DNA from: Bacilli bacterium
GTDB taxonomy: Bacteria > Bacillota_I > Bacilli_A > RFN20 > CAG-826
Assembly (NCBI GenBank): GCA_022653695.1
Contig: JALCSW010000004.1
Location: 1 to 64,000 of the forward strand
Direction: 5' to 3'
DNA length: 64,000 nt
Part shown: piece by piece, positions 16,496-25,959 of the stretch
Layout: every line of letters begins with the position of its first letter
Numbering within the stretch: position 1 is the first letter of the stretch
Notes under the pieces: model-generated
The model's input: only the letters and a program-made list of their open reading frames with translations
Database searches by the model: none
Told to the model about the DNA's origin: nothing
Translations under genes and position numbers: made by a program

Positions 16496-18572
16496 AATAG
16501 CAAGCTCCTCCCTGTTGCCACTCGGACGAAGAATGGTTTTGGTAACCTATGGCGCAGACCTCGCTGATAAGGCGTCCGTTGCCGTTGGCGTCGCGAAGAT
16601 CGCGGGCCTCGTTTTGGGCCTGAAGCATTTCGGCATAGGATTTCCAGCCGTTTGACCAAGTGGTGAAGTTGTCGTCTTTGGTGCTCTGTCTCTTCTGCTT
16701 GCAATAGTTCAGGATGGTCGCTTCGAAATCGGAATCCTGGAAAGTCAGGCTGCCGACTCCGTCAAGGCCGCCGATGAGCTTCTCAAAGAGATAAGTGCTG
16801 AGCGCGCCGTTGTAGGATTTGACCCCGCTCACGATGTCGCCGGAGCGATCGTTGTAGTCCGTGGTGGTGTTGCGGTTGTAGTTGACGTAGGTCGTAAGGG
16901 CTTCGCCGGTAGAAGTCGTCGGATATCCGGAAAGTCCTGGGATTTTCGTGGTGTAGTACTGACTGAGGGTCGCGGTGCCGTCGACGGCGCTGTCGTTCTC
17001 ATTCACCTTTTTGGCGGCGCTGTCGAACGTCGTGTCGTATTGGCTCAGCGCGTCGCGTTGGATGACCATGAAGTGGACGCCTTGGTAACTGGAGGTTCCA
17101 GCACGGGCGACCAAAACGATTTGGCCCTCGCTGTCGGTGAGGACATTATGGGCGAAGCCGGGAAGGACGTCGGTCGTGTTGACTTGGAAGCCCGGAAGGG
17201 CCTCGTAAGCGGCCGAAGGGGTCCCGTCGAAGGTTTCCCCAGTGTAGGTATCGTTATTGGTAAGGTTATAAGGAATGTCGTTCGGCGTGACGACGCAAAC
17301 GTTGCGCTTGTTGAAATATTTGTTGAAGATGATGTTGCGCGGGTAGAAAGCGCTGTTGCCTTCGTAAACCGGCAAATTGGCGCTGTCGGTTTCGATCGTG
17401 GCGGCCTTCATAAGGGCGACCGCGGCGCCGAAGGGGATTTGGCCGATGCCGGTGGTGGAGCCATCGTCATAGGTTTCGCCGTACACCTTCGCGCTTGAGA
17501 CAAGCGACCCGTCTTCGAGGGTTTGGGTCGAATCGACGTCGGCTAAGGAAGTGGCTGACTCTTTAAGACCCGGGGCCACGCGGTAGACGTTTTTCGCCCC
17601 ATAAGCGGTGGTCTGCTCCCTTTTGTTGAAAAGGGACTCGTAGGCGTAAATGCCTAATTTGAATTCGGGAACGAGGTCGTTCGACATGACTTTCGTCATC
17701 AGGCTGGTTTCCCCATAAGCTTCGGCGCTGCTGGCGTCTTCGCTGAGGGCATAAGCCAAATTGCCGAAGTTCGGGCGGGTGTCGTCGCTATAGGGCGTCA
17801 AGGTTCCGTCGCTGGCCAAACTGGCCCCGGCAAGACGAGCCACGACGGTGGCGAGTTTGGTCGCCTGGTGGGTGGTATCGGTCCCCGAAGTCTTGTCCTC
17901 GGTAAGCGTGCCTTGGGTGTATTCCTTGTCGCTGGCGGCGACTTTCACCAAAATATGCCGGATGACATAAGGCATTTGCTCTTTGATCCAGCCGGCGTTT
18001 CCGATGCCATAGGTGTCATCGTTTTTCGGCATGAACAGCTTATCGTTGTCGTCGGTGCTGAGCCCGCCGTTAGCGGCGGTCGCCCCATCTTTCATGGCAT
18101 CGATGTAGTTGCTGTAGAAGTTGGATTCGAATTTGCTTTTCTCTTCGGTATAAAGGTAGTATTCGAAAAGTTCGTCGACGTTCTTGACGCTGTGCTTGGA
18201 TAGGATCTTTTCGAATTCCTCTTGGAAGGAAGTTTTATTGGTCTTGGCGTTGTCGGTCGCGGTCGCTTTGTCGGTTTCGACGTCCTTGCGAGCGGCTTTC
18301 TTAAGGGACTCAAGCGTGGTCGCGTCGCCTTTATCGTAATAATGTCTGATCAGGACTTCGTAGACTTTGTCGAACTCTGTTGACAGCGACGAACCGGTAG
18401 TTTGGTAACTGTCATATAGATCAGTGGCGTTGTAACCAACGACGTTCCCGGCGGCATCCGTGTACGTGAAGATGTTGCCGTTATTGTCTGTCGCAGGCGT
18501 GTTGCAGGCCGATAAGCCTACCGCTGCAGTGAGCAGCGCCATCAATCCGAGCGCACAGTTTGATTTTTTCAT
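16482..18572 (-). CDS. PrsA-like lipoprotein foldase with a parvulin-type domain
   Basis: 696 residues from the ATG at 18572, which has AAGGAGG upstream and directly precedes a lipoprotein signal (MKKSNC..., lipobox L-S-A-C). The central region near residues 195-345 shows the parvulin pattern: Y-V-I-R-H-I-L-V-K-V, then F-G-N-L-A-Y-A-L-S-E-D, and L-V-P-E-F-K-L-G-I-Y-A-Y-E-S-L-F. PrsA helps secreted proteins fold outside the membrane. Usual PrsA is ~290 residues, so this one is more than twice as long, with large Asp/Thr/Ser-rich insertions. It starts an operon with the smaller lipoprotein. Confidence 0.8.
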   Translation of the reverse strand: MKKSNCALGLMALLTAAVGLSACNTPATDNNGNIFTYTDAAGNVVGYNATDLYDSYQTTGSSLSTEFDKVYEVLIRHYYDKGDATTLESLKKAARKDVETDKATATDNAKTNKTSFQEEFEKILSKHSVKNVDELFEYYLYTEEKSKFESNFYSNYIDAMKDGATAANGGLSTDDNDKLFMPKNDDTYGIGNAGWIKEQMPYVIRHILVKVAASDKEYTQGTLTEDKTSGTDTTHQATKLATVVARLAGASLASDGTLTPYSDDTRPNFGNLAYALSEDASSAEAYGETSLMTKVMSNDLVPEFKLGIYAYESLFNKREQTTAYGAKNVYRVAPGLKESATSLADVDSTQTLEDGSLVSSAKVYGETYDDGSTTGIGQIPFGAAVALMKAATIETDSANLPVYEGNSAFYPRNIIFNKYFNKRNVCVVTPNDIPYNLTNNDTYTGETFDGTPSAAYEALPGFQVNTTDVLPGFAHNVLTDSEGQIVLVARAGTSSYQGVHFMVIQRDALSQYDTTFDSAAKKVNENDSAVDGTATLSQYYTTKIPGLSGYPTTSTGEALTTYVNYNRNTTTDYNDRSGDIVSGVKSYNGALSTYLFEKLIGGLDGVGSLTFQDSDFEATILNYCKQKRQSTKDDNFTTWSNGWKSYAEMLQAQNEARDLRDANGNGRLISEVCAIGYQNHSSSEWQQGGACYYVKG

Positions 18573-18612
18573 GTGTGGACTCGTTCCTCCTTGCTCAAAA
18601 TGGTGCGAGTTA

Positions 18613-18641
18613 AGTGTATTCTCTAAAGAGAATTGGTGCAA
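18613..18641 (-). promoter_or_regulatory. promoter of the lipoprotein operon with a palindrome in its spacer
   Basis: On the minus strand TTGCAC (18641-18636), a 17-base spacer and TACACT (18618-18613). The palindrome ATTCTCT-AA-AGAGAAT (18618-18633) fills the spacer, a usual place for a repressor to block RNA polymerase. The regulator is unknown. Confidence 0.6.
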
Positions 18642-18687
18642 CAACTTCTTAAGGCGCGCGCCCACACGCTAAAAGTAGGTAGTCTAT

Positions 18688-18735
18688 CGATGGTCCATCG
18701 TATTGTTTGCGGTCATAACAAACGGGTACTAAAAT
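18688..18735 (+). promoter_or_regulatory. sufC promoter region with upstream palindrome
   Basis: TTTGCG (18706-18711), an 18-base spacer and TAAAAT (18730-18735) form a plausible promoter. Just upstream is a palindrome CGATGG-T-CCATCG (18688-18700) that could bind a regulator of the SUF operon. Confidence 0.5.
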
Positions 18736-18758
18736 AAGCGTGCTTTCAGGAGTTAACG

Positions 18759-19592
18759 ATGTCACAACTTGTCATAAAAAATCTCGAAGTGGCCGTCAAA
18801 GGCCAACCCATCCTCAAAGGGGTGAACCTTACGGTCAACGAGGGCGAAACGGTAGCTTTGTTAGGACCCAACGGACATGGGAAGAGCACGTTATTGGCCG
18901 CCATCATGGGCAACCCGGCCTACAGCGTCACCGGCGGTTCCGTCGAGTTTGACGGGAAGGACATCCTAAAAACGAGTCCCGACCTTCGCAGCAAGGCCGG
19001 TTTGTTCTTGGCCATGCAGTACCCCAGCGAAATCCCCGGCCTCAATAGCGCCGATTTCCTTAAGGCGGCCATGAACGCCCATCGGGAGAAGCCCATGTCG
19101 CTTTTCGAGTTCTATAATTCGCTTCAAAACGCCTATAAGGATATGGGGATCCCCTTCGAGATGAGCAAACGTAATCTCAATGAGGGTTTTTCGGGTGGGG
19201 AGAAGAAACGGAATGAGATGCTTCAGATGCGTCTATTGTCCCCAAGGATCGCCATGCTCGATGAAATCGATTCGGGCCTTGACGTCGACGCCATGCAAAT
19301 CGTCGCGAAAGCCATCGAGAAGGAGCAGCGGAGAGGGGCCGGATTCCTGGTCGTCAGCCACTACGCCCGCCTATACGGGATCATCAAACCGACGAGGGCG
19401 GCCGTCCTCGTCAATGGCCGCGTCGCCGTCGAAGGCGGACCGGATATCATCGCCAAGATCGACACCCAAGGATACGAATGGATCAAAGAGGAATTGGGGA
19501 TCGAAATCGAGAAAGAGGAAGGGAAACCGATGAACACCGTGTCCATCGGGGTTTGCGCCACAAAGGCCAGGTTTAACGATGACAAGAAGTGA
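18759..19592 (+). CDS. sufC: SufC, ATPase of the SUF Fe-S scaffold
   Basis: 277 residues. An ABC-type ATPase: Walker A GPNGHGKST near residue 36, signature F-S-G-G-E-K-K-R-N-E-M near 151 (the SufC-type form), Walker B I-A-M-L-D-E-I-D-S-G-L-D near 171, and the H-loop at V-V-S-H-Y. SufC drives rearrangement of the SufB-SufD scaffold where Fe-S clusters form. It is ~20 residues longer than typical. GGAG precedes the ATG. It overlaps sufD by 14 bases. Confidence 0.97.
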   Translation: MSQLVIKNLEVAVKGQPILKGVNLTVNEGETVALLGPNGHGKSTLLAAIMGNPAYSVTGGSVEFDGKDILKTSPDLRSKAGLFLAMQYPSEIPGLNSADFLKAAMNAHREKPMSLFEFYNSLQNAYKDMGIPFEMSKRNLNEGFSGGEKKRNEMLQMRLLSPRIAMLDEIDSGLDVDAMQIVAKAIEKEQRRGAGFLVVSHYARLYGIIKPTRAAVLVNGRVAVEGGPDIIAKIDTQGYEWIKEELGIEIEKEEGKPMNTVSIGVCATKARFNDDKK

Positions 19593-20283
19593 AGCGGAAA
19601 GAAGAATCGTTTTCGTTGACGATCTTCCTTCGAAATTCTCCATAACGGTGGAGGAGTGCCAAACCCTTCATCTGAACATCGCCTCATTTCAGGGATTCGC
19701 CGATTCGACGATCGACGTCATCGTTAAGGATAACGGGACGATCGATGGGGCTTTTGCGGATTTTTCGCAAGGAAACGGCAAGTTCGTTTTGAATGTTCGT
19801 TTGCTCGGGGAGGGCTCGAAATGCCGTTGGCACTTGGCATGCCTCGACGGCGGCCTCTCCCAAAAGGACTTCGAGACATCCGTCTATCATGAGGCGCCTC
19901 ATACCGGGGCCCTCATGAGCAACTACGGCATCGCCCGCGACGCCGGCAGGCTTGTTTTCGCCGGCACGAGCGAAATCCGGAAAGGCTCGGCGAAGGTGAA
20001 GACGCGTCAGGAATCCAAGATCATCGTTTTCGATCAAGGAGCCATCGGAAGGGCCAGCCCAATCCTCCGCATCGGCGACAACGACGTCGAGGCGAGCCAC
20101 GCCGCAGTCGTCGGGCGGCTCAATTCCGCCCACCTCTTCTATCTTGAGAGCCGGGGCATCAGCGAAGAGGAAGCCAAGCGGCTCATCACCCTCGGTTATC
20201 TGCGGCCCATCGAGGCTTCGTTCGTTGACGAAAGTTTGGTGGCGAAAATCGAATCCGCTATCGAGGGAGGGATTCAAAAATGA
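19579..20283 (+). CDS. sufD: SufD-like scaffold subunit, short form
   Basis: 234 residues. The SufB/SufD beta-helix core and the C-terminal helical tail are seen: H-T-G-A-L-M-S-N-Y-G, then V-E-A-S-H-A-A-V-V-G-R-L-N-S-A-H-L-F-Y-L-E-S-R-G-I-S-E-E-E-A-K, as in SufD with its conserved His. Usual SufD has 400 or more residues; the N-terminal helical part is largely missing. It sits in the normal place between sufC and sufS and overlaps both genes, so it is not a decayed copy. It would pair with SufB. Confidence 0.88.
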   Translation: MTRSEAERRIVFVDDLPSKFSITVEECQTLHLNIASFQGFADSTIDVIVKDNGTIDGAFADFSQGNGKFVLNVRLLGEGSKCRWHLACLDGGLSQKDFETSVYHEAPHTGALMSNYGIARDAGRLVFAGTSEIRKGSAKVKTRQESKIIVFDQGAIGRASPILRIGDNDVEASHAAVVGRLNSAHLFYLESRGISEEEAKRLITLGYLRPIEASFVDESLVAKIESAIEGGIQK

Positions 20284-21512
20284 TCGATCCGTATGAGATT
20301 CGCAAAGATTTCCCGATGTTCCGAAACGGCATCAAGATGCAAGGCAAACCCCTTGTGTGGCTCGATAACGCCTCCACGACTTTCAAGCCCGATTGCGTTT
20401 TGGACGCGGTCAGCGCCTACTATCGGTCCGAGACCTCGAACAGCCATCGGGGCGACTACGATCTTTGCTATCAGATCGATGAGCGGATCTTGGCCTCTCG
20501 GCAATCGGTGGCCAAACTAATCGATTGCAAGCCTCAGGAAGTGGTTTTCACTTCCGGGACGACTGCCTCGATCAATCTCGTCGCTTTCGGCTGGGGGGTT
20601 AAGTACCTTAAGAAAGGCGATGAGATTCTCTTGACGCAAGCGGAGCACGCGTCGAATGTTTTGCCTTGGTACAAGGTCAGCGAGATGACGGGGGCGGCCA
20701 TAAAATTCATTCCGCTTGACAAAGACGGGCGCCTCACCGTGGACAATTTGAGGAAGGTCATAACGGATCGCACGAAAATCGTCGCCATCGCCCACGTGAC
20801 GAACGTGTTAGGCTACATCGCTCCGGCGAAGGAACTCGCCAAAGTCGCGCACGCCCATGGGGCCCTTTTGGTTCTCGACGGCGCCCAAAGCGTGCCGCAT
20901 CTGCCTACCGACGTTCAGGACCTCGATTGCGATTTCCTTTCTTTCAGCGGGCACAAACTGTGCGGTCCGACAGGGATCGGCGTTCTCTATGGCAAATTCG
21001 ATTTGCTCAAAAAAATGGATCCGTTCATGACGGGTGGTGGAATGAACGCCAAGTTCGACATGTGCGGCGACGTCGCCTATTTGGAGCCGCCGGTCAAATT
21101 TGAGGCCGGAACCCAAAACATCGAAGGCATCCTTGGCTTGAAGGCGGCCGTCGATTACATAATGAAAATCGGCCTCAAGAACATCAACGAATACGAGGAA
21201 GAGCTCAAACGATACGCGGTCTCGGAGCTCGGGAAAACCGGGAATGCGATCATTTACAATGCCAAATCGGAAGCCGGCATCGTCACTTTCAATATCAAAG
21301 ACGTCTTCGCTCAAGACGCCGCCACGTTCCTCAATAGCCGCGGCATCGCCTGCCGGAGCGGCCAGCATTGCGCGAAAATCCTGATCGACTACCTGAAAGT
21401 GGTCGCCACGGTCCGCGCCAGTTTCTATTTCTACACCACCAAGGAGGACGTTGACGCCTTGGTTGACGCCGTTAAGCACGGAAAGGAGTTTCTCGATGCC
21501 TACTTCAATTGA
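20280..21512 (+). CDS. sufS: SufS cysteine desulfurase
   Basis: 410 residues, class V aminotransferase fold. The PLP-binding lysine is in F-S-G-H-K-L-C-G-P-T-G near residue 222. The active-site Cys loop reads R-S-G-Q-H-C-A-K near 362, close to the family's RxGHHCA form. It takes sulfur from cysteine and hands it to SufU. Start overlaps sufD by four bases; the end overlaps sufU by 17. Confidence 0.96.
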   Translation: MIDPYEIRKDFPMFRNGIKMQGKPLVWLDNASTTFKPDCVLDAVSAYYRSETSNSHRGDYDLCYQIDERILASRQSVAKLIDCKPQEVVFTSGTTASINLVAFGWGVKYLKKGDEILLTQAEHASNVLPWYKVSEMTGAAIKFIPLDKDGRLTVDNLRKVITDRTKIVAIAHVTNVLGYIAPAKELAKVAHAHGALLVLDGAQSVPHLPTDVQDLDCDFLSFSGHKLCGPTGIGVLYGKFDLLKKMDPFMTGGGMNAKFDMCGDVAYLEPPVKFEAGTQNIEGILGLKAAVDYIMKIGLKNINEYEEELKRYAVSELGKTGNAIIYNAKSEAGIVTFNIKDVFAQDAATFLNSRGIACRSGQHCAKILIDYLKVVATVRASFYFYTTKEDVDALVDAVKHGKEFLDAYFN

Positions 21513-21939
21513 AGTCACTCCCCAGATGATGAGGGAAATCATCATGGATCATTATCAGAATCCGCGCCATAAGAGCAAGCCGACGGAAAGCGGCTATCTT
21601 TCGCTTCACGCCTCCAGCACGAACTGCATCGACGATTTCGATGTGTATCTTTTGGCTAAGGATGGCAAGATCGCCGACGCCCGTTGGGAGGGCGTCGCAT
21701 GCACGATCTCGTCCGCCTCGACGGACATTCTTTGCGACCGCGTCATCGGGATGACGTTCAAAGAGGCCCGGTACGTGATCGAGCAGTATCTCAACATGAT
21801 CGGGGAAAAAGAATATGACGCTTCCGTGCTTGACGAGGCCATCGTCTTCCTCAACACCGGGAAGCAAGCCGCCCGCATCCATTGCGCGACCATGGGCTGG
21901 ACCGCTTTGAAAGAGCTGTTGGAGAAAGAGGAGAAGTAG
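21496..21939 (+). CDS. sufU: SufU, zinc-dependent sulfurtransferase
   Basis: 147 residues from the ATG at 21496, preceded by GGAG; a longer in-frame version starting at 21451 is unlikely. Three expected Cys are present: S-T-N-C-I-D near residue 39, G-V-A-C-T-I-S near 64, and R-I-H-C-A near 127. They match the zinc ligands and sulfur acceptor of SufU, although the usual NPxCGD motif has changed to TNCIDD. It sits between sufS and sufB, as in other Bacilli. Confidence 0.93.
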   Translation: MPTSIEVTPQMMREIIMDHYQNPRHKSKPTESGYLSLHASSTNCIDDFDVYLLAKDGKIADARWEGVACTISSASTDILCDRVIGMTFKEARYVIEQYLNMIGEKEYDASVLDEAIVFLNTGKQAARIHCATMGWTALKELLEKEEK

Positions 21940-21940
21940 G

Positions 21941-23338
21941 ATGGCGGACACGAAGTTCCTCGACGATTCCTACAAGTATGGCTTCAAAACCGACGCCAAG
22001 GTCCTTTTCACGACGGGCAAAGGCCTCAATGAGGGCGTCGTCAGGGCCATCAGCAAGCATAAGCGCGAGCCGGAATGGATGCTCGAATACCGCTTGCGGG
22101 CCCTCAAGGCCTTTGAAGCGATGCCCCTTCCCAAATTCGGTCCGGATCTTAAGTTCCTCGATTTCCCCTCTTACACCTACTACACGGGCGTGGCCAAAAA
22201 AGAAGGCACCGATTGGGACGAAGTCCCTTCGGCCGTCAAAAAGACCTTCGATCGCTTGGGCATCCCCGAAGCGGAGCAGAAGTACCTTTCGGGCGTCACC
22301 ACCCAATACGAAAGCGAAGTCGTTTATCACAACATGTTGGAAGAGGTCCAGAAGAAAGGCGTCATTTTCCTTTCCACGGACATGGCCCTTCAGACCTGCC
22401 CGGACCTCATGAAAAAATATTTCGGCACCGTAGTGCCGTTCGCCGACAACAAATTCGCGGCCTTAAACGGCGCGGTTTGGAGCGGCGGCAGTTTCATCTA
22501 TGTCCCCAAAGGCGTCCATCTCGACAAGCCGTTGCAGTCGTATTTTCGCATCAACAACGAAAAAACCGGGCAATTCGAGCGAACGCTCATCATCGTCGAT
22601 GAGGGCGCCGACATCAATTACGTCGAAGGTTGCACGGCCCCCATTTACAGCAAGGAATCGCTGCACGCGGCGGTGGTTGAGATCGTCGTTCTAAAAAATG
22701 CCCGCTGCCGTTACACGACGGTCCAAAACTGGAGCAACAACATCGTTAATTTGGTCACTCAAAGGGCTTTGGTGGAAGAAAACGGGCTCATGGAATGGGT
22801 CGATGGGAACATCGGCTCCATGCGCAACATGAAGTATCCGGCCTGCATCCTTAAGGGCGAAGGCGCCCGCGGATCGGCGATTTCGATCGCCGTCGGCGGC
22901 CACAACCAGTTTCAGGATAACGGCGCCCGGATGATCCACATCGGGAAGAACACCTCCTCGACCATCATCTCGAAATCCATTTGCAAGAACGGCGGGACCG
23001 CGAATTATCGCGGCACCGTCAGGATGGAACCGACGGCCGAGAACGGCCATTCCCACGTCGAGTGCGACACCTTGATCCTCGATGGGAAGAGCTACAGCGA
23101 CACCATTCCGACGAACGAGATCAAGAACCCCACCTCCTACATCGAACATGAGGCGACCGTCAGCAAAATAAACGAAGAGGAGCTCTTCTATCTCATGAGC
23201 CGCGGCATTTCCGAAGCCGATGCGACGCAGATGATCATCATGGGTTTCATCGAGCCTTTCTCACGCGAACTTCCGATGGAATACGCGGTCGAACTGAACC
23301 AATTGATCAAACTTGACATGAGCGATTCGATCGGCTGA
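21941..23338 (+). CDS. sufB: SufB, Fe-S cluster scaffold subunit
   Basis: 465 residues, normal length. Family features include Y-V-P-K-G-V-H near residue 188, V-E-G-C-T-A-P with the conserved Cys, [17 protein letters not shown], and a C-terminal G-F-I-E-P-F. SufB builds Fe-S clusters with SufC and SufD. It begins two bases after the sufU stop and is followed 16 bases later by mnmG, so the SUF operon may run on into it. Confidence 0.97.
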   Translation: MADTKFLDDSYKYGFKTDAKVLFTTGKGLNEGVVRAISKHKREPEWMLEYRLRALKAFEAMPLPKFGPDLKFLDFPSYTYYTGVAKKEGTDWDEVPSAVKKTFDRLGIPEAEQKYLSGVTTQYESEVVYHNMLEEVQKKGVIFLSTDMALQTCPDLMKKYFGTVVPFADNKFAALNGAVWSGGSFIYVPKGVHLDKPLQSYFRINNEKTGQFERTLIIVDEGADINYVEGCTAPIYSKESLHAAVVEIVVLKNARCRYTTVQNWSNNIVNLVTQRALVEENGLMEWVDGNIGSMRNMKYPACILKGEGARGSAISIAVGGHNQFQDNGARMIHIGKNTSSTIISKSICKNGGTANYRGTVRMEPTAENGHSHVECDTLILDGKSYSDTIPTNEIKNPTSYIEHEATVSKINEEELFYLMSRGISEADATQMIIMGFIEPFSRELPMEYAVELNQLIKLDMSDSIG

Positions 23339-23354
23339 AGAATTTAACGGAACC

Positions 23355-25226
23355 ATGGATTACGATGTCATTGTCGTCGGTGGTGGGCACGCGGGGGTGG
23401 AGGCTGCGTGCGCCGCGGCCCATATGGGCATGCGGACGCTTTTGTGCACCCTTGACGTCAAGATGATGGCCAACATGCCTTGCAACCCCCATATCGGCGG
23501 TTCGGCGAAAGGCATCGTGGTTCGCGAAATCGACGCTTTGGGCGGAATGATGGGCGTCGCGGCCGACCACCGTCCTTTGCAAATCAAGTTTTTGAACACG
23601 GCCAAAGGGCCGGGCGTCCAATGCCTTCGGGCTCAGGAGGACAAAATCGGCTACCCGGCGTATATGCAGTCGCTGGTTCTCGCGACCCCCAATCTCACGG
23701 TCAAGGAATGCGAAGTCAAATCGTTGCTCTATGGCGACGGGAAAGTCTTTGGCGTCGTTACGGGGGATGGCGAAAGGATATCCGCAAAGGCCGTCGTCAT
23801 CACGACGGGGACTTATATGGAGAGCACCATCATTTCCGGGGAGGATGTCCATCCGGGGGGACCGGATGGGGAAGCTTCCTCCCGGGGGTTAAGCAAATGC
23901 CTTCAGGAAATGGGGCTTGACGTTTTCCGCCTTAAGACCGGAACCCCGCCCCGTCTTAAGAAAAGCACGATCGATTTCTCCAAAATGCAGGTTCAGCTTG
24001 GGCAAGACGGCGAATTGGCTTTCTCTTTCCTGACGAAGGAATTCACGCCCCTTTCGCGGCAATTGCCCTGCTATCTTTTCTACACTTCGCCCGAAACCTT
24101 AAGGATAATCCGCGACAATTTGGACAAATCCGCCGTGTTCAATGGCCTCATCAAAGGGGTGGGGCCCCGTTATTGCCCCTCCATCGAGAGCAAAGTCGTC
24201 CGTTTCGCGGACAAACCCCGCCATCAGCTTTTCCTGGAACCGGAGACCGAATTCGGCGAATCCGTTTATCTTCAGGGCTTTTCGATGGGTTTCCCGCACG
24301 CGATCCAAGAAAGGCTCGTCCATTCGTTGCCGGGCCTTGAGCGCGCCGAGATCCTCAAGTGGTCCTACCAAATCGAGTACGACGCGATTCGCCCTTTGCA
24401 GTTCAAGCCGACTTTGGAAACCAAAAAGTACGAAGGGCTTTATGGCGCCGGCCAGATATGTGGGACGTCCGGCTACGAAGAGGCCGCCGGCCTTGGCCTA
24501 TTGGCCGGAATCAACGCTTCTTTGAAGATCCAAGGCAAGGAGCCGCTCATTTTGCGGCGGGACGAGAGCTATATTGGCGTCATGATCGACGATCTCGTCA
24601 CCAAAGGGACCGACGAGCCTTACCGCCTTATGTCGAGCCGCGCCGAATACCGTTTGCTTTTGCGTCACGACAACGCCGATCTTCGCCTTACGCCGCACGG
24701 GCGCCGAATCGGCCTCATCGGCGAAGGCCGGTATCAGGCCTTTCTAAGCAAATACAAAAGAATCGACGAGGCCATCCACATTATGGGGAAAACGAACGTC
24801 CAAGACAAAAAGGGCTGCGCCAAGTATCTTTTGGACCATGGGTTCACCGACACGGCGTGTGGGCATAAAGGGCTCGAGCTTCTGCGTCGCCCAGGGCTGA
24901 CTTACCGCGGCATTTCCCCTTTGATGCCCGAACTGAAAGGGTTTTCCTTTGACGAGGGGGAAACGTTGGCCCTTGAGACGAAAGTAAAGTACGAAGGCTA
25001 TATCGGCAAGGAGCTTAAGGATGCCGCGAACGCCCAAAAACTCGAAAAGATCAAGCTTCCGGGCGGAGTGGATTACGAGAAAATCGACGGTTTGGCCCTT
25101 GAGGCTCGCCAGAAACTTAACGCCGTTCAGCCTCTCACGATCGGCCAAGCCAGCCGAATCAGCGGAGTCAACCCCGCCGACATTTCGATTCTGATCCTTT
25201 CGCTAAAAAAGAAAGGGCTCATATGA
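23355..25226 (+). CDS. mnmG: MnmG (GidA), tRNA uridine 5-carboxymethylaminomethyl modification enzyme
   Basis: 623 residues, normal length. FAD-binding G-G-G-H-A-G-V-E-A is at the N-terminus. Typical motifs follow: C-N-P-H-I-G-G-S-A-K-G, L-K-T-G-T-P-P-R, R-P-L-Q-F-K-P-T-L-E, and G-T-S-G-Y-E-E-A-A. With MnmE it modifies U34 in tRNAs. No ribosome site is visible upstream. Its stop overlaps rsmG. Confidence 0.97.
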   Translation: MDYDVIVVGGGHAGVEAACAAAHMGMRTLLCTLDVKMMANMPCNPHIGGSAKGIVVREIDALGGMMGVAADHRPLQIKFLNTAKGPGVQCLRAQEDKIGYPAYMQSLVLATPNLTVKECEVKSLLYGDGKVFGVVTGDGERISAKAVVITTGTYMESTIISGEDVHPGGPDGEASSRGLSKCLQEMGLDVFRLKTGTPPRLKKSTIDFSKMQVQLGQDGELAFSFLTKEFTPLSRQLPCYLFYTSPETLRIIRDNLDKSAVFNGLIKGVGPRYCPSIESKVVRFADKPRHQLFLEPETEFGESVYLQGFSMGFPHAIQERLVHSLPGLERAEILKWSYQIEYDAIRPLQFKPTLETKKYEGLYGAGQICGTSGYEEAAGLGLLAGINASLKIQGKEPLILRRDESYIGVMIDDLVTKGTDEPYRLMSSRAEYRLLLRHDNADLRLTPHGRRIGLIGEGRYQAFLSKYKRIDEAIHIMGKTNVQDKKGCAKYLLDHGFTDTACGHKGLELLRRPGLTYRGISPLMPELKGFSFDEGETLALETKVKYEGYIGKELKDAANAQKLEKIKLPGGVDYEKIDGLALEARQKLNAVQPLTIGQASRISGVNPADISILILSLKKKGLI

Positions 25227-25921
25227 CTTACGAGGAATTGGTTTCCAGCCTCGGCCCCTCGGTCGCCCTTTCCGCGGAAGCGGTTTCCAAACTTCGCCGT
25301 TTCGCCGCCCTCCTCAGCGAATGGAACGAAAAGATGAACCTGACCGCCATAACCAAGGAAAGCGAAGTGGTGGAGAAGCATTTCTATGATTGCCTTCTGC
25401 CCTGCAAATATCTGTCTTTGAAGGGGAAAAAGGTCGCCGACTTGGGAACGGGGGCGGGTTTTCCCGGCTTGGTTTGGGCCATCGTCAACCCCGAAGCCTC
25501 TTTCACCCTCATCGAGGCCACGGGAAAGAAGTGCTCCTTCCTTGAGGCCGCGGTCGAGGCCTGCGGGCTTGCTAACGTGAGGATCGTCCATAAGCGTTGC
25601 GAGGAGATGAAGGAGCGTGAGGCCTTTGATGTCGTGGTCGCGAGGGCGGTCGCCCCGATGGGAACGCTTCTTGAAATTTCCCTCCCGCTTGTCAAGGTCG
25701 GTGGGGTTTTCTTGGCGATGAAAGGGTCTGGCGGCCAAGAAGAATTTAATAAAACCGGCAAAGAAATAGAAAAGCTTGGGGCGGTTCTCAAAACCATGAA
25801 ATCCGAATCGCTCCCCAACGGCATGGGCATTCGCCGAAATTTCATTTTCCTCAAAGAAAGGCCCACGCCCAGAAAATATCCCCGCCCTTGGGCCACGATA
25901 ATCAAAAAACCTTTGGTGTGA
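25223..25921 (+). CDS. rsmG: RsmG (GidB), 16S rRNA G527 N7-methyltransferase
   Basis: 232 residues. N-terminal helix M-N-L-T-A-I is followed by SAM motif I, V-A-D-L-G-T-G-A-G-F-P-G, near residue 72. Further features V-V-A-R-A-V-A-P and a C-terminal basic tail match the family. It overlaps mnmG by four bases and lies just before parA, as in many bacteria near oriC. Confidence 0.96.
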   Translation: MTYEELVSSLGPSVALSAEAVSKLRRFAALLSEWNEKMNLTAITKESEVVEKHFYDCLLPCKYLSLKGKKVADLGTGAGFPGLVWAIVNPEASFTLIEATGKKCSFLEAAVEACGLANVRIVHKRCEEMKEREAFDVVVARAVAPMGTLLEISLPLVKVGGVFLAMKGSGGQEEFNKTGKEIEKLGAVLKTMKSESLPNGMGIRRNFIFLKERPTPRKYPRPWATIIKKPLV

Positions 25922-25950
25922 AACTTTTAAAAAATGTTTCACGCGAGTAA
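25918..25950. promoter_or_regulatory. parS-like element between rsmG and parA
   Basis: TGTTTCACG (25935-25943) equals the first nine bases of the consensus parS, but the second half is degraded (about 12 of 16 match). A matching GTGAAAC half-site is at 25918-25924, 11 bases left of GTTTCAC (25936-25942), so the region holds a spaced inverted repeat. ParB genes follow. Confidence 0.4.
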
Positions 25951-25959
25951 ACTTAAGCC

